Assembly: GCA_024663395.1 (NCBI GenBank)
Contig: JANFAH010000002.1
Coordinates: 4,154,001 to 4,218,000, forward strand
Origin: Pisolithus tinctorius
Lineage: Eukaryota; Basidiomycota; Agaricomycetes; Boletales; Pisolithaceae
Direction: 5' to 3'
Length of the DNA: 64,000 bases
A program made the translations under genes and the position numbers. The notes under the pieces were generated by a model, which did not search any database, was not told the DNA's origin, and saw only the letters and a list, made by a program, of their open reading frames with translations. How positions within the stretch are numbered: the first letter of the stretch is position 1; every line of letters starts with the position of its first letter. This document shows, in pieces, positions 47,128-55,456 of this stretch.

Positions 47128-47666
47128 CCCCCATGTACTTAGCTACCGAGAATCAATTCAGAATCAATCAAGAAGCAATCCAGAAGTCAGCTCAGCTCAG
47201 CATATCTCGTCGTCGACAGTTGAGGCTCATTCGGAAGAGTCTATCTGTCTTCATTTATATCATTGGTAGTTGAGGCTCCATCAAGGGTCTATCTACCTCT
47301 ATTCATCATCAGCAGTATCATCAGTGCTTAGTCAGCAACCTCTTGTTTAGTCATCCATCCACTCCTGTGTAACTCGTCATCGACTTGCGCCAGGAGCACA
47401 TCCTATCGAAATCCATTTACTCCCAAGTCCTTTCGGCTGAACACCCCTGCTCTGTTCAGCATCCCTTCCTCAGACATCATCCATTCATCTACTCCTGCGT
47501 AACTCGTCGACGACTTGTGCTAGGAGCACCTGCCATTGAAACTCCCCCCACTTTAGGTTTCTCTGCACTCCAGGTTCCGCGGAGGCAAACCACCACTCGC
47601 TTTTATTTGTCTTTTGGTGTTGGATTTGTTTGGTTTTCACCAGCATTCCACACTTTGACTCACATC

Positions 47667-47683
47667 TGGAGCCCACCGCGAGG
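47667..47683 (+). other. Candidate primer-binding site of the gypsy element
   Basis: Two bases after the LTR end comes tggagcccaccgcgagg. It begins TGG, complementary to the CCA end of a tRNA, as expected for a 3'-end tRNA primer. I could not assign the tRNA. Confidence 0.45.
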
Positions 47684-47765
47684 GGTGGTTATTCCTGGAT
47701 CAAGAACCCTGCTCACTCAGCCTATTGAAACTTGTCTCTAAAAAACCACTTGATATCTTGCTACT

Positions 47766-50700
47766 ATGTCATCCACCATCCCCACTATCTATCCTCCTAC
47801 ATCATCAGCAGTTCCAGTAGCTATGGCTGCTCCCCCTGCTCGCTCTGTCCTCACTATGCCCTTGCTTGGCATGAAGTCTGCCCCTGAATTATTCCAAGGA
47901 GACCATACCCATGTTCGCTCCTTCTTGGACCACTATGAACGCCTCTGTGCCTACCACAATGTCACTTCTGACCAGGAAATGGTCGAATCAATCCTCCAGT
48001 ACTGCAATGCTCGTGTTAGGGAGATTATTGAAGGAATGGCTCACTACTACACTCCTGATTGGGCTAACTTGAAGGCTGATCTCCTCAAGTACTTTGATGC
48101 TGATCTATCAGATGAAAGGTTCTTTGAAAGGCATCTCAAGAGCTTTGCTTTGGAGTCTAGGATGCAGCCCATCATGACTCTTCAAGACTTTAGGGCTTAC
48201 AACCGTGGCTTCATTCACATTGGAGGTTGGTTGAAGAATAAAGGAAGGATATCGGTTGACGAATATAATCGCTACTTCTGGGCTGGTTTGTCCCCAGTCT
48301 TTCGTGGCTTGGTTGAAACTCGTCTCAGGACAAAGGATCCCAACCTTGACATCAGCAGGCCATTCCCCTATGATGATGTATGCCAGTCAGCTGAAGAGGT
48401 CCTTCGCCGTGATCGCTTTGATGCAGATGACCTTGACTTCCTTGGCCCTCGTGCTGCCCCTGCTCCTCAGGCCCAGCCTAGTGCTTCTCATCGCTCAGAT
48501 GGAAGAGATGACAGTGTTCGCCCTTTGCTCCCTTCCCACGAAGCCAGAAGAAACCTTGAAAATTTGGAGAAAGAAGGTCCTACTGCTTGCAAACAAGATG
48601 AGGTTGAGACCCTAATCAAGTCCCTCTCTCGCATGTCACTCAGTGACCCAGACTACTCCCTCCTCTACTATCGTGCTATCAAGATGGATCCTGATGCTGC
48701 AAAGGTGCTTCGTGCTCCTTCCCTTCGTCCTGCTCCTGCATCTACTCCTGCATCCACTGCCCCTGCTGCTACTTCCTCATCCCAGACCCGTCCTGCTAGA
48801 AGGACCATCACTTGTTATGGCTGTGGTGTTGAAGGCCATGGTGTTGAGAGTTGCCAGGCCATTAATGATCTCATTCAGAAGGGTTCTTTGGCACGTGATG
48901 AAAACCATCGGGTCATCTACCCTAATGGACAGCGCATCTATCGCAATGGAGAGGAGACTATCCTGCAAGCCTATGAGCGCACTAAAGCTGCTACTCAGCC
49001 TGCCAGTGCAGTTCGCTTTGTTATCCATGAAGAGGCCGAAGAAGAGTCTAGTGCCGAGATTTATGAGTTGGAAGAAGAACCCCTTGTTGCTGCTGTGGAT
49101 CGCTCTAACAAGGTTACCAAAGAAAAGAGAAAGGCTGTCTTTGACAGTGTCCTTGTCCCGCCTCGTTCGCATGGCAAGGAGAAGGAGACTCAAGAACCAA
49201 AGCCTTCATCCTCTGCATCCATCCCTGCTCCACAGAAAGCACCACTTGCCCCTGCCTTTGTGCCGGTTGATGTTCATCCCACTGTCTTTGATGGAACTAG
49301 AGATGATGCTATCATGGAAGATGCCACTGTCCCAAAGCCATCTGGTCAAGCCACTGATTCTGCAGACAGGTCTAAGAAATCCAAGCCCCCTCCTACCACT
49401 TCCCTGTCTTCATCGCTTTCGCAGTCTGCCAATTCCAAAGCCATTGTGGAGCGCATTCTTTCTACTCCCTTGACTGTATCTGTTGGGGAGGTCATTGGAT
49501 CATCTAGGGATGTTTCTCAGCACCTTCAGGAGCTTATGCGGTTCAAGAGACAGCCCCTGGCTCAGCCTGTCAAGTCGGTCACTGCTGTTGAAGGAACTCC
49601 TCCTGCATCCTCCTACTTGGCATTGACTTCTAGCCCCCTCATCACTATCAATCTGACTTGCAATGGCCATCGTGTAACAGGTGTCATTGACTCTGGATCT
49701 ACCCTCAATGTTGTTCGTGCTGGTGTAGCCCAGTCAGTCATTCGCATGCCCATTGATATGTCACAGACCATCAATATGCGAGATGCAAAAGGAGGTATCT
49801 CTACTCTGAAGGGTCTAGTTCAAGATGTTCCTCTCTTCTGTGGTGCTGCCAGGACTTGGACCAATCTATTCGTCGCCCCAGACACTAATGCAGGCTTTGA
49901 TCTCCTCCTTGGTCGTCCTTGGGCCCTTGGGAACTCGGTTAGCATTGTTGAAAGAGAGTCTGGAACTTATGTTGTCTTTGGAGCTGATTCAGATCGCCCC
50001 CTGGAGATGTGTGTTACTGAAGGCCAGCTTGGGTCTGTTGCAGATACACTTATGGCGACTCTAGAGCCTGTCCATTCTCAGCAAGAAGCCGATGAACCTA
50101 TGAGAGATGTAGCAGTTGGTACCCCTCATCATGTTTCACCCATTGTCTTCGCTCCACCCCCGTCAACTTCGCAGTCACCCCCTCAGTCACTTGATTCTAC
50201 TCTGCTGTATCCTGAATCACCCCCAGATGGGTTTGATGTTGCCTCAGCCTTTCCTGTGTTCCATCCCATTCCAGTCCAAGCATTCCCACCTCCTACCAGT
50301 CCCTTTCCTTCGGAGTTTGTTGGTCAGCTTACCCAGGAGTTACAGTCCACTGATGCGAGTGGATTGGAGGATAATCCTACCCTTGCCCAGATTCGTCGCC
50401 AGATCAGAAGAGAAGAGCGCCAGTCACTTGTCTCACTTCTTACTAGCCTTGCTCATCGCACTCCCCATCTATCCTCCCTTTATCTTGAATCAAACCATGC
50501 ACTTGCTGGAGAAAGAGGTACTGATGAATCAGGAGTCTACTTCCAAGACTTCCTTATGCTTGATGTTCGCTTAGTCCGACAGGTCCCTGCCCCACTAGAG
50601 CATTACCATGAGCTTGAAGGTTCTGCCTATGTCAGGTTCTATCCTCGTCTACTCCCACAGGCATCTCCCACTCAGAGCAATGCATCTCCACCTCCAGACC

Positions 50701-51707
50701 TGCCATCTGACTCGAGTCTACCTGCTTCACATGTACTTTCTAATGGCATTACTGCTCCGCCTCAGACTCCCTCTCCCCCATCCCCAGATCCAGTTATCGT
50801 TCAAGAAGAGCCCACTGATGGTTCCCACCAGGCATCACTTCTGTTCTGTAGAGATGCTGCCACTCCAGACTCTGAAGCTACGTTCTCCATCTTCAATACT
50901 TCCTACTGTGGTTCAGTTGCCCCTACTTCCCATGATGCTTGCCATGACTCTCAGTCCGCACAACTCGACGACGAGTTGTGCAGGGATCCATATGCGCCCA
51001 GTCCATCCACCCATCATCAATCTGCACAACTCGACGACGACTTGTGCAGCCATGTGCAGTTGTCTGGTTCATCCTCGGATATAGGTCATGACTCTCAGTC
51101 CACGCAACTCGTCGACGAGTTGCGCATGTCTCACCACTTGTCCAGTCTATCCCCAGATATACCCACCACACTTTCGCCACTTGACTCTGACATGTTCAAC
51201 ACTGGTGTTGGCTCTCGCTTCTATCTGCCTAGCCCGTCCTTGCCTCAGTCTGCACAACTCGACGACGACTTATGCAGGCATCAGCAGTCATCTAGTCCAA
51301 CTCTTCCTATGCCATTACTACCCTCAGCTCCCCAAGCCATGTCTAATGCTGCTGTTGGTGAAGAGTCAGTTGCCATGCCAGAGCCTTATAGCAATGTTGT
51401 CATGTGTCGTACCCCTACTGGATGGATTGCTCACTTGCAAGAAGCTGCAGAGGACCGTTCAGGTGATGTGGATGAAGAGGACCCAGATGCATTACAAAAC
51501 TCCAGTCTTCATGTCCTTGCCAGTGCAGTCAGTTTTGCCTCAGCCTCAGCTCATCCTCCCCCTTTCGAAGCGGTTTCATACCCAGACCACTTTCCTGCTT
51601 CCACTTCCTCAGATTCAATTCAAGACAGGTCCGATGATCTTTTCAGATGTGTTCCTCCACTTTCTCCCATATCTCATCATTTATTTCTCCAGCTCTTTGA
51701 AGATTGA
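47766..51707 (+). CDS. Gypsy Gag with zinc knuckle and aspartic protease
   Basis: 1313 codons from an ATG 101 bp after the LTR. Residues about 30-190 look like a retrotransposon Gag capsid (SFLDHYERLCAYHNV, later DEYNRYFWAGLSP). A CCHC knuckle CYGCGVEGHGVESC lies near residue 350. A retropepsin-like protease has VIDSGSTLNVV (about 640) and FDLLLGRPWALG (about 710). The C-terminal 500 residues are Pro/Ser-rich and contain four copies of the hairpin motif, read as SAQLDDELC-like peptides (about 1064, 1086, 1112, 1162). The length is about twice that of usual Gag-protease. Pol lies in the +1 frame. Confidence 0.88.
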   Translation: MSSTIPTIYPPTSSAVPVAMAAPPARSVLTMPLLGMKSAPELFQGDHTHVRSFLDHYERLCAYHNVTSDQEMVESILQYCNARVREIIEGMAHYYTPDWANLKADLLKYFDADLSDERFFERHLKSFALESRMQPIMTLQDFRAYNRGFIHIGGWLKNKGRISVDEYNRYFWAGLSPVFRGLVETRLRTKDPNLDISRPFPYDDVCQSAEEVLRRDRFDADDLDFLGPRAAPAPQAQPSASHRSDGRDDSVRPLLPSHEARRNLENLEKEGPTACKQDEVETLIKSLSRMSLSDPDYSLLYYRAIKMDPDAAKVLRAPSLRPAPASTPASTAPAATSSSQTRPARRTITCYGCGVEGHGVESCQAINDLIQKGSLARDENHRVIYPNGQRIYRNGEETILQAYERTKAATQPASAVRFVIHEEAEEESSAEIYELEEEPLVAAVDRSNKVTKEKRKAVFDSVLVPPRSHGKEKETQEPKPSSSASIPAPQKAPLAPAFVPVDVHPTVFDGTRDDAIMEDATVPKPSGQATDSADRSKKSKPPPTTSLSSSLSQSANSKAIVERILSTPLTVSVGEVIGSSRDVSQHLQELMRFKRQPLAQPVKSVTAVEGTPPASSYLALTSSPLITINLTCNGHRVTGVIDSGSTLNVVRAGVAQSVIRMPIDMSQTINMRDAKGGISTLKGLVQDVPLFCGAARTWTNLFVAPDTNAGFDLLLGRPWALGNSVSIVERESGTYVVFGADSDRPLEMCVTEGQLGSVADTLMATLEPVHSQQEADEPMRDVAVGTPHHVSPIVFAPPPSTSQSPPQSLDSTLLYPESPPDGFDVASAFPVFHPIPVQAFPPPTSPFPSEFVGQLTQELQSTDASGLEDNPTLAQIRRQIRREERQSLVSLLTSLAHRTPHLSSLYLESNHALAGERGTDESGVYFQDFLMLDVRLVRQVPAPLEHYHELEGSAYVRFYPRLLPQASPTQSNASPPPDLPSDSSLPASHVLSNGITAPPQTPSPPSPDPVIVQEEPTDGSHQASLLFCRDAATPDSEATFSIFNTSYCGSVAPTSHDACHDSQSAQLDDELCRDPYAPSPSTHHQSAQLDDDLCSHVQLSGSSSDIGHDSQSTQLVDELRMSHHLSSLSPDIPTTLSPLDSDMFNTGVGSRFYLPSPSLPQSAQLDDDLCRHQQSSSPTLPMPLLPSAPQAMSNAAVGEESVAMPEPYSNVVMCRTPTGWIAHLQEAAEDRSGDVDEEDPDALQNSSLHVLASAVSFASASAHPPPFEAVSYPDHFPASTSSDSIQDRSDDLFRCVPPLSPISHHLFLQLFED
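50958..51275 (+). repeat. Four palindromic motif copies inside gag
   Basis: Copies at 50958-50981, 51024-51047, 51102-51125 and 51252-51275, spaced 66, 78 and 150 bp. The third has a perfect 20-bp palindrome gcaactcgtcgacgagttgc. The first has 10-bp arms around acga. All are in the same reading frame and each is preceded by cagtc or close variants. Further copies are at 53834-53857 in pol and in the LTRs. Confidence 0.85.
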
Positions 51708-54700
51708 TTTGTATGTCCCCTCTTATACTTATAGTTGTTCTTGTTCTTCGTCTGCTCACTTTGACCGAGAAGTCGTTAAACTCCTAAACCCACATATATC
51801 GTTTCTTTGCTCAGATACTCCTGTAACATCACTTACTATGCCTCCTTCAGTTTCAAGTTTCCAGAGCTCTTTTTATCTTGATGTCTTCTCTTCTTCATTA
51901 TCTAATCCTTCAAAAGCACCAGATCCCCTTCCTGTTCAGAAAACCAAAAAACAGCTTCACTTTTACTATTCCCTATCTGACTTTCTTGATTTGTTATGTT
52001 TTAGAAAAAGCCTTGCTACAGATACGGAAGACTCAGCCGATGAAACAGGTCAGCCAGTGTATGGAGCGTACAAGCGCGTTGATCGTAAAGTCAAGCCAGT
52101 GCCTGGAGTCTATCCAGAAGACGCTCGAGTCCGTCGCCGGTTTCCAGAAGACCCTCTTGCATCACTCACACCTCTCACTTGTCACCCTCCTGTGTTCGTT
52201 CCCACAAGGAAGCTTACTCAAGAGCGCCTTACCTCCATGAAGATTAACGCTGATGGCTTTCTCTGGCCAGAAGAGGAAAAACTTTTTTCGCATGTCATGA
52301 AGCTTAATGAGCGTGCCTTGGCGTTCGATGAATCGGAGAGAGGCAACTTTCGTTCAGACTACTTTTCGCCTTACATCATTCCTGTCCTGCCACACGAACC
52401 ATGGGAGTTTCGTAACATTCCAATTCCCCCTGGCATACGAGAACGTGTCATACAGCTTCTTCGGGAGAAGATCGCCGCTGGTCTCTATGAGCCGGCCCAG
52501 TCATCCTATCGCTCCAAGTGGTTTTGCATTATGAAAAAGAATGGCAAGATCCGTATCGTTCATGATCTACAGCCTCTGAATAAGGTTACCATTCGAGACG
52601 CTGGTGTTCCACCAATATTGGATGACTTTGTGGAGCCGTTTGCTGGTCGTCAATGCTACATGGTCTTTGATCTATTTTCAGGATTTGATACACGCCAGCT
52701 CCATCCCGATAGCCGAGATCTGACATCCTTCATGACGCCTCTTGGCTTACTGCGCCATACTGCCATGCCTCAAGGCTACACCAACTCGCCATCGGAGTTT
52801 CAGAATTGTACAGCATTCATTCTACAGGACGAAATCCCTCACGTTGCCAACGTTTTCATCGACGATCTGCCAGTCAAAGGCCCTGCAACCCGTTATGAAG
52901 ATGCCGATGGCAATGCCGAAACGTTACCCGAGAATCCCGGCATACGTCGCTTCATTTGGGAACATGCTGTAGACGTGCATAGAGTCATGCATCGGTTTGC
53001 TCATGCTGGCAGAACGTTTTCTGGCTTGAAATCTCAGATCTGCCAGCCTCGTGTTATCATTCTTGGTCAAGCATGCCATCCTCATGGTCGCTCTCCTGAC
53101 GACCACAAGGTGAAGAAGGTCATCAACTGGCCAACGCTCGCTACGCCCAAGGATGTTCGCTCATTCCTAGGTCTCTGTGGTACTGTTCGTATCTGGATTG
53201 CGAACTACTCGCAGTTGGCTCGCCCACTCGTTGACCTTTATCGCAAGAATGCTCCGTTCGTTTGGGGTCAGCCCCAGCAAGATGCGTTTGATGCCTTGAA
53301 GCTCGCCATCTCATCTGCTCCTGCCCTTCACCCCGTTGACTACTCATCTGACTTGCTGGTCGTTCTTTCCGTTGACACTAGTAACATCGCCGTTGGATTC
53401 GTTCTCTCCCAGTATGATGAAGAAGGTCGCAAACGTCCTGCTCGCTATGGTTCACTCCCCATCAATGAACGTGAATCCCGCTACAGTCAGCCTAAGCTCG
53501 AGCTCTATGGTCTCTTCAGAGCACTTCGTCACTACCGTCTATATCTCTACGGCGTTCGTCATCTATGGGTAGAGGTTGATGTGAAGTACATCAAAGGTAT
53601 GCTCAATGATCCAGATCTTCAACCTAACGCTACCATCAATCGCTGGATCGAGGGTGTACTTCTCTTTGACTTTAAGCTCATTCATGTCCCTGCTGTTCGT
53701 CACCAAGCCCCAGATGCCCTTTCCAGACGTCAACCTACAGAAGAGGAGTATGAAGAGGGCGAAGCTGATGCAGAAGAAGCTGATGAGTGGTTGGAGAATA
53801 TTCTTTTTACAGATGCCCATCCGTCTTCAGTCAGCGCAACTCGTCAACGACTTGCGCACGAGTCCACATATGCCATTACCCTCCCTTCATTCCTTTCCAG
53901 TGATACATCTCAAGATGTCCTCTTACGTCGAGTCCTACACTTCCTTCGTACTACAGAACTTCCCCCATTCCCTTCCAGTACTGCTCGCAAGCGCTTCATT
54001 CGCAGATCCCTCCAGTTCTTCCTTCATGGAGACCAGCTCTTTAAACATCGAGGTCCCCATCCTCCAGCCAAGGTTGTCTTTGATCCCCGTCTCCATGTCC
54101 AGATCCTTGGTCATGCTCATGAAGAACTCGGTCATCGTGGAGTCTTTGGAGTCTTTCATACAGTCAGACAGCGCTTTTACTGGCCTCAGATGTATCAAGA
54201 TGTCGCCCATCATGTCCGCTCTTGCCATGAATGCCAGATCCGAAGCACTCGTAAAGCAGAGGTTCCCATCACCATTTCTGCTTCCCCCAGAATCTTTATG
54301 AAGGTCTATGTCGATGTCATGCTCATGCCCAAAGCACGTGGTTATCGCTATCTTGTCGCAGCTCGAGATGATCTTTCCCTCGCTGCAGAAGGTCGTGCTC
54401 TTCGTCATGCCAATGCAGACAGTCTTGCTAAGTTCTTCTGGGAAGAAGTCTTCTGTCGTTATGGTGTTATTGCCCAGGTTGTCACTGATAATGGCAGTGA
54501 GGTCAAGGGCGCCTTTGAGAAACTCATGAAGCACTACTCCATTCCTCAGATTCGCATCTCCCCATATAATTCCAAGGCAAATGGAGTTGTAGAACGCGGT
54601 CACTTTGTTATCAGAGAAGCTATCATCAAAGCTTGTGAAGGAGATCTTTCGCTTTGGCCGTCCAAGGTCCATCACGCGTTCTTTGCAGACAAGGTCACTA

Positions 54701-55329
54701 CTCGTCGCTCCACTGGATTCAGCCCCTACTTCCTGCTACATGGTCTTGATCCCGTCCTGCCTTTTGATCTCTTCGAGTCTACCTATCTCGTTGAAGGATT
54801 CTACTCTGGAATGTCGTCTCAAGAGCTTCTCGCACTTCGCATTCGTCAGTTGGAAAAGAGAGAGGAAGATATCAATGCCGCTTTCACCACTTTGCAGAGG
54901 TCTCGTTTATGCTCCAAGGGTCAGTTTGAGAAGAGGTATGCTTTACGGTTGATGAAGTCGGCTTATGAGCCAGGAGATTTGGTGTTGGTTCGCAACACGC
55001 AGATAGAGAAAGAACTGGATCGCAAGTCAAAGCCACGCTACCTTGGTCCCTATGAGGTCGTTCGTCGCACCAAGGGAGGCTCCTACGTCCTTAAAGAACT
55101 CGATGGCACCATTTCTGCTCGAGGTGTCGCAGCTTTTCGACTCATTCCCTATTATTCTCGCCACACTCCCTTGCCCAGTGTTATGGAAGAAGAAAGAGAT
55201 GAAGAAGAAGATAATAACAGCAGTAACGATGACGACAGTGATGATGATGACGATGATGAAGATGAAACAAACGATGAAAACAAAGACACCAATAATGATA
55301 TCGACTACGACTCAGATGACTATTCATGA
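51088..55329 (+). CDS. Gypsy Pol: reverse transcriptase, RNase H, integrase
   Basis: The open frame is +1 relative to gag and overlaps it by 620 nt; only the part after about 51700 is probably used. Domains: RT from about 52440 (KWFCIMKKNGKIRIVHDLQP, VFDLFSGFD, MPQGYTNSPSEFQN, and FIDDLPVKG in place of the usual YxDD); RNase H from about 53350 (SVDTSNIAVGFVLSQ, PDALSRR); integrase zinc finger (GHAHEELGHRG ... CHECQ), then the DDE core with VTDNGSE and ANGVVERGH. The C-terminus has no chromodomain but an Asp/Glu-rich tail (55190-55326). All catalytic acids are present. Confidence 0.9.
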   Translation: MTLSPRNSSTSCACLTTCPVYPQIYPPHFRHLTLTCSTLVLALASICLARPCLSLHNSTTTYAGISSHLVQLFLCHYYPQLPKPCLMLLLVKSQLPCQSLIAMLSCVVPLLDGLLTCKKLQRTVQVMWMKRTQMHYKTPVFMSLPVQSVLPQPQLILPLSKRFHTQTTFLLPLPQIQFKTGPMIFSDVFLHFLPYLIIYFSSSLKIDLYVPSYTYSCSCSSSAHFDREVVKLLNPHISFLCSDTPVTSLTMPPSVSSFQSSFYLDVFSSSLSNPSKAPDPLPVQKTKKQLHFYYSLSDFLDLLCFRKSLATDTEDSADETGQPVYGAYKRVDRKVKPVPGVYPEDARVRRRFPEDPLASLTPLTCHPPVFVPTRKLTQERLTSMKINADGFLWPEEEKLFSHVMKLNERALAFDESERGNFRSDYFSPYIIPVLPHEPWEFRNIPIPPGIRERVIQLLREKIAAGLYEPAQSSYRSKWFCIMKKNGKIRIVHDLQPLNKVTIRDAGVPPILDDFVEPFAGRQCYMVFDLFSGFDTRQLHPDSRDLTSFMTPLGLLRHTAMPQGYTNSPSEFQNCTAFILQDEIPHVANVFIDDLPVKGPATRYEDADGNAETLPENPGIRRFIWEHAVDVHRVMHRFAHAGRTFSGLKSQICQPRVIILGQACHPHGRSPDDHKVKKVINWPTLATPKDVRSFLGLCGTVRIWIANYSQLARPLVDLYRKNAPFVWGQPQQDAFDALKLAISSAPALHPVDYSSDLLVVLSVDTSNIAVGFVLSQYDEEGRKRPARYGSLPINERESRYSQPKLELYGLFRALRHYRLYLYGVRHLWVEVDVKYIKGMLNDPDLQPNATINRWIEGVLLFDFKLIHVPAVRHQAPDALSRRQPTEEEYEEGEADAEEADEWLENILFTDAHPSSVSATRQRLAHESTYAITLPSFLSSDTSQDVLLRRVLHFLRTTELPPFPSSTARKRFIRRSLQFFLHGDQLFKHRGPHPPAKVVFDPRLHVQILGHAHEELGHRGVFGVFHTVRQRFYWPQMYQDVAHHVRSCHECQIRSTRKAEVPITISASPRIFMKVYVDVMLMPKARGYRYLVAARDDLSLAAEGRALRHANADSLAKFFWEEVFCRYGVIAQVVTDNGSEVKGAFEKLMKHYSIPQIRISPYNSKANGVVERGHFVIREAIIKACEGDLSLWPSKVHHAFFADKVTTRRSTGFSPYFLLHGLDPVLPFDLFESTYLVEGFYSGMSSQELLALRIRQLEKREEDINAAFTTLQRSRLCSKGQFEKRYALRLMKSAYEPGDLVLVRNTQIEKELDRKSKPRYLGPYEVVRRTKGGSYVLKELDGTISARGVAAFRLIPYYSRHTPLPSVMEEERDEEEDNNSSNDDDSDDDDDDEDETNDENKDTNNDIDYDSDDYS
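53834..53857 (+). repeat. Palindromic motif copy inside pol
   Basis: gcgcaactcgtcaacgacttgcgc between RNase H and the integrase zinc finger, preceded by cagtca as in gag. It is read as ATRQRLAHE in the pol frame, a different frame from the copies in gag. Confidence 0.8.
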
Positions 55330-55456
55330 TTTCCCTTTTTTCATTTCTTACGATACTGATTGCCTGTCATTCCTTCCTTCATTTTTCTTTTTGTTTTCCC
55401 TGGGTTCCCTGCATTGGTCGCAATCGGGGACGATTGCATTTCTTCTTGCCGGTGGA

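Larger units (their letters stand above)
45798..47664 (+). repeat. 5' LTR of the gypsy element
   Basis: 1867 bp, TG...CA. It contains a 159-codon ORF (46203-46682), a TATA box at 47120, and three hairpin motifs (45845-45865, 47362-47396, 47492-47526). Length is well above the 200-600 bp usual for fungal gypsy LTRs. Confidence 0.92.

Noticed and set aside
50958..51275. Regularly spaced palindromes looking like a CRISPR array
   Set aside because: The host is a fungus, spacing is irregular, and the spacers are in-frame gag coding sequence. They belong to the retrotransposon motif described in the findings.
51088..51700. N-terminal part of the pol frame overlapping gag
   Set aside because: It is the shadow of gag in the +1 frame: low complexity, no domain. 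Real pol coding probably starts near or after 51700.
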